Below are positions 61,273 to 64,000 of a stretch of 64,000 nucleotides of DNA, one piece after another. The position numbers were made by a program, and so were the translations under genes. The DNA comes from Sphaerulina vaccinii (Eukaryota > Ascomycota > Dothideomycetes > Mycosphaerellales > Mycosphaerellaceae): positions 186,001-250,000 of the forward strand of contig JAKUDP010000011.1 of NCBI GenBank assembly GCA_022570795.1. Reading direction: 5' to 3'. Each line of letters begins with the position of its first letter. The first letter of the stretch is position 1. The notes beneath the pieces are model-generated. The model was not told where the DNA came from. It did not search any database and was given only the letters and a program-made list of their open reading frames with translations.

Positions 61273-62856
61273 ATGGGCGATCACGGTGTTACCACAGACG
61301 ACTCTGCCGGCCAGAGGTCGATCTACAACATGTTCAAGACCAACTTTACACATTCTCACGAGTATGGTGAGCTTCTCGCCCACGATGCCATCAGCAAGCT
61401 GTACCCAGACAAGCACATCACTCCCGTCCTTGATCGCCACGCCAACCTCTTCAAATACGCGGAAGCCGGTCATGCGAAAGCGGAGCTGATTCGGGATGGA
61501 GACGACTTCCTGACGCTACGTGAGTACGCTCCACCTGCTACACGCATGGAGGGTGGTGATGGAAAGCTCGGCGAGTACGTCAAATTCGGCCTGTACAAGT
61601 ATGAATACCAGGGCAGCTCCTTCGAGATACTACGCGCTCAATGGTATCTCCAGTATCAGTACGGCCAGATGCAAAAGATGCACTTCATCCTGACACCCAA
61701 GGAGGACGTCCAAGGCCAGACTCACTCTACTATCGCCGACCAACTCATCAAGGCTGCCGGAAAGTGGACAGCTGCGCTGCACGATGAGGTCTACGTCTTT
61801 GACCAAGGCCAATGGACCAAAGACAAGTCACTATGGGCTGCCGTACAGTCAGCGACATGGGACGATGTCATACTGGATCCTCACATGAAAGCCAACATCA
61901 TCAAAGACGTGACTGGCTTCTTCGACAGTCGTGCCACATACGAGGAGTACAACGTCCCATGGAAGCGTGGTCTCATTCTACACGGCACACCCGGATGTGG
62001 CAAGACTATCTCGATCAAAGCTCTGATGAACTCTCTCGAAAGCAGAGATGTTGTGTCACTCTACGTCAAATCCTTGAAGACCTGTAACGGAGAAGAGTGG
62101 TCGATCCGCCAGATTTTCTCTCAAGCCCGAATCATGGCGCCTTGCATGCTCATATTCGAGGACCTGGATTCGCTGGTGGTCGACAAAGTGCGAAGCTATT
62201 TCCTGAATGAAGTCGATGGCTTGGAGCGCAATGATGGCATTTTGATGGTCGGAAGCACAAACCACTTGGAGAGACTGGATGCCGGCATCAGCAAACGTCC
62301 CTCTCGATTTGACCGAAAGTACCACTACAGACTACCAGGCAACCAGGAGCGTATCGCCTACGTCAACTACTGGCGCAAGAAGCTCGAGAAGAACAGCAAG
62401 ATCGAGTTCCACGACGACATTGCGGGCATTCTGGCTGAACTCACAGAAGGTTTCAGCTTCGCCTACCTCAAGGAGTTGTTTGTCCAAACGCTGCTCACCA
62501 TTGTCGGTGGCCGAGCAGATGCGGACGATGAGGACGACGACTATGACCACGTCTCCGAGGCTGCAAAGGAGTCCGAGGCGTTTGAGACACTAGCAGGAGA
62601 AGATGCGGACGCGAATGCTGATGCTGATGCTGCGAAGGAGAGCAGACCTGCTAGACAGATCCCAGAGGTGGCAATCCCGGAGCATCTCCAGGACAATACT
62701 CTGATGCGAGTATTGCACAAGCAAGCCAAGGTGTTGCGGCGTGAGATGGACAATACTGCGGACGAGATCAACGAGAAGCCAAAGGTTGGCACTAGCGATC
62801 GAGCAGCAATGCTAGGTGCAAGAAGAGCAAGACGAGCAGCCAAAGTGGCGTCGTAG
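61273..62856 (+). CDS. AAA+ ATPase, BCS1/CDC48-like
   Basis: Single exon, 527 residues from MGDHGVTTDDSAGQRSIYNM. The N-terminal domain (about 1-210) is of the BCS1-like type found in many ascomycetes. The AAA module has Walker A HGTPGCGKT (near 238-245), Walker B LIFEDLDSL (near 293-300), sensor-1 VGSTNHLERLD and the arginine-finger region KRPSRFDRKYHY. Walker B ends ED-LD rather than DEAD, as in BCS1 relatives. An acidic linker (ADADDEDDDYDHVSEAAKE and an ADANADADAA repeat) precedes a basic end (ARRARRAAKVAS). No mitochondrial presequence is evident, so it is probably cytosolic or nuclear. Not closely related to the H3-tail ATPase beyond the shared fold. Confidence 0.9.
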   Translation: MGDHGVTTDDSAGQRSIYNMFKTNFTHSHEYGELLAHDAISKLYPDKHITPVLDRHANLFKYAEAGHAKAELIRDGDDFLTLREYAPPATRMEGGDGKLGEYVKFGLYKYEYQGSSFEILRAQWYLQYQYGQMQKMHFILTPKEDVQGQTHSTIADQLIKAAGKWTAALHDEVYVFDQGQWTKDKSLWAAVQSATWDDVILDPHMKANIIKDVTGFFDSRATYEEYNVPWKRGLILHGTPGCGKTISIKALMNSLESRDVVSLYVKSLKTCNGEEWSIRQIFSQARIMAPCMLIFEDLDSLVVDKVRSYFLNEVDGLERNDGILMVGSTNHLERLDAGISKRPSRFDRKYHYRLPGNQERIAYVNYWRKKLEKNSKIEFHDDIAGILAELTEGFSFAYLKELFVQTLLTIVGGRADADDEDDDYDHVSEAAKESEAFETLAGEDADANADADAAKESRPARQIPEVAIPEHLQDNTLMRVLHKQAKVLRREMDNTADEINEKPKVGTSDRAAMLGARRARRAAKVAS

Positions 62857-62981
62857 ACTATGGCGTGACAACTCAGAATGGCATAGAGAATGTATCTCGC
62901 ACAACGTCTGGGATCTTGATAGCACAGTCATCTGATGTTCGCGGAGACGATCATTGAATCTATCGTCATGTCATACGTCCC

Positions 62982-64000
62982 TCACAAACCCATCTTCTTC
63001 CCCTTCCCATCAAGCTCAATCTCACTCTCAACAGGCGTAACCTCAACTCCCACCAACACTTTCGCACCCTGCATCTCAACATCCTCTTCCGTCTTGACTC
63101 CAGCTTCCAAAGCAGTCAACTCAGCCCCCACACCCTCAGTCCTAAACTTCCTGAACTTCCAAACACTAACCCTCTTCTCAAACAACTCATCCAGTTCTTC
63201 GAGAGACCTCTTACTCATCTCCGGCAAAAAGAAAGCAACCCAGACCGCAGCTCCCAATGCGAAGCTTCCCCAAACAAATCCGATCTTACCTCCAAGGTTC
63301 GCATAACCTTCATCTTGCAAATAAGGACTAATATACTGAATCAACAAATTAACGACAAACCCCCCGAAAGTCGCAATCGTCATCGTCCTTTCCCGTAAGG
63401 CGGTCGTAGGTGCTTCAGCGCAAGTAATCCAAACACATCCAGCCCAACCCACAGCATCGATAAAATACCAAAAGAAAATCGCCGCTAGGGTACCTTTCTT
63501 CACAGCCTCCGTCTGCGGAGCATATCCTGTCAAGCCGCCAACGCAGAAGAGTGAGATGGCGATACAGATTGATGATGTGAACATCAGTGGTCTGCGGCCG
63601 ACTTTATCTGCTATGATGAAGGCAGTGGAATCGGCCATGAGCATGAGGAAGTAGAGGTAGATTAATGTTTTGTAGGAGTCTGGGATTCCGATTGTTTGGA
63701 ATAGGACGATCGAATAGGTTGTCATGTAGCTGTTTCCTTGAGTGGGTTGGAGGGCTTGGACTCCTAGGGCTATTAGTGTGCGGCGGAGGTTAGGACCACG
63801 GAAACAATCCAGATATCCAGTTTCGCTATGCAACTGTCTTTGTAAAGCCACACTCTGAGCGATCAGATCGACTTCCTTTTCGATCACGGCATCCGGTGTT
63901 CCTCTCCGGAGATATTTGAGGACTTCGACCGCTTCGCTCTCGCGGTGTTGGGCTATGAGCCAGCGAGGAGATTCGGGGAGGACGAAACCTCCTACTGTCA
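62982..64000 (-). CDS. MFS sugar transporter, truncated by the window end
   Basis: The minus-strand frame runs from beyond 64000 to a stop at 62982; the N-terminal half lies outside the window. Visible: PESPRWL before the central loop, NLRRTLIALGVQALQPTQGNSYMTTY (helix 7), DKVGRRPLMFTS, and the later helices. The end is FFLPEMSKRSLEELDELFEK with a polar tail. The PESPRWL and KVGRRP signatures place it in the sugar porter family, alpha-glucoside or lactose permease-like. No intron is seen in this part. The substrate cannot be told. Confidence 0.88.
   Translation of the reverse strand, partial: TVGGFVLPESPRWLIAQHRESEAVEVLKYLRRGTPDAVIEKEVDLIAQSVALQRQLHSETGYLDCFRGPNLRRTLIALGVQALQPTQGNSYMTTYSIVLFQTIGIPDSYKTLIYLYFLMLMADSTAFIIADKVGRRPLMFTSSICIAISLFCVGGLTGYAPQTEAVKKGTLAAIFFWYFIDAVGWAGCVWITCAEAPTTALRERTMTIATFGGFVVNLLIQYISPYLQDEGYANLGGKIGFVWGSFALGAAVWVAFFLPEMSKRSLEELDELFEKRVSVWKFRKFRTEGVGAELTALEAGVKTEEDVEMQGAKVLVGVEVTPVESEIELDGKGKKMGL

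Overview
The window is nuclear DNA of a filamentous ascomycete. Genes lie on both strands, mostly with short spliceosomal introns (about 47-90 bases, GT..AG, CTRAY-like branch sites). The mix of families (RAD52, KEX1, ALG10, a D-amino-acid oxidase, MFS and P450 genes, a Zn2Cys6 regulator, RING, BTB and F-box proteins) fits Pezizomycotina. A dothideomycete of the Mycosphaerella group is my guess from general appearance only. I see no virus, CRISPR array, rRNA or convincing tRNA.

Layout. 1-8.6 kb: a large unknown protein, a six-exon D-amino-acid oxidase, an AAA+ ATPase whose N-terminus copies the histone H3 tail, and a small membrane protein. 8.6-15.8 kb: a decayed or repeated stretch, a lysine/glutamate-repeat protein, TRAPPC2L/Tca17, the PSST subunit of complex I, a Q/N-rich secreted protein with an apparent frameshift, and an SDR enzyme. 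16-25.8 kb: a RING/coiled-coil protein, a second complex I subunit, an inositol/sugar-type MFS transporter, a cytochrome P450 and RAD52. 26.4-36 kb: KEX1, two lysine-rich probable nuclear proteins (the first starting ARTK), a Sde182-type hydrolase-like secreted protein and a cysteine-rich, probably GPI-anchored protein. 36-45.9 kb: a Cys/His-rich unknown, a mitochondrial ABC1/UbiB kinase, a DnaJ-zinc-finger-like small protein, UBC9, PEX19 and an acidic unknown. 46-50.7 kb: an intact F-box gene with a broken tandem copy, and a Zn2Cys6 regulator fused to a hexapeptide acyltransferase domain. 50.7-53.2 kb is gene-poor. 53.2-64 kb: mitochondrial ribosomal protein uL3m, PSF2, ALG10, a BTB protein, a p24 cargo receptor, a BCS1/CDC48-like AAA ATPase and a truncated MFS transporter.

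Most genes are unrelated housekeeping genes. Several sit in close head-to-head pairs that probably share promoters (Tca17/PSST, RAD52/KEX1, UBC9/PEX19, PSF2/ALG10). There is no secondary-metabolite cluster.

The strongest candidate for something undescribed is the AAA+ ATPase at 5091-7233. After removal of the initiator Met its N-terminus is [23 protein letters not shown]. This equals H3 residues 1-22 except K14M, followed by K23R, and it is fused to an otherwise ordinary cytoplasmic-type AAA protein. A second gene, at 28693, also begins ARTK.
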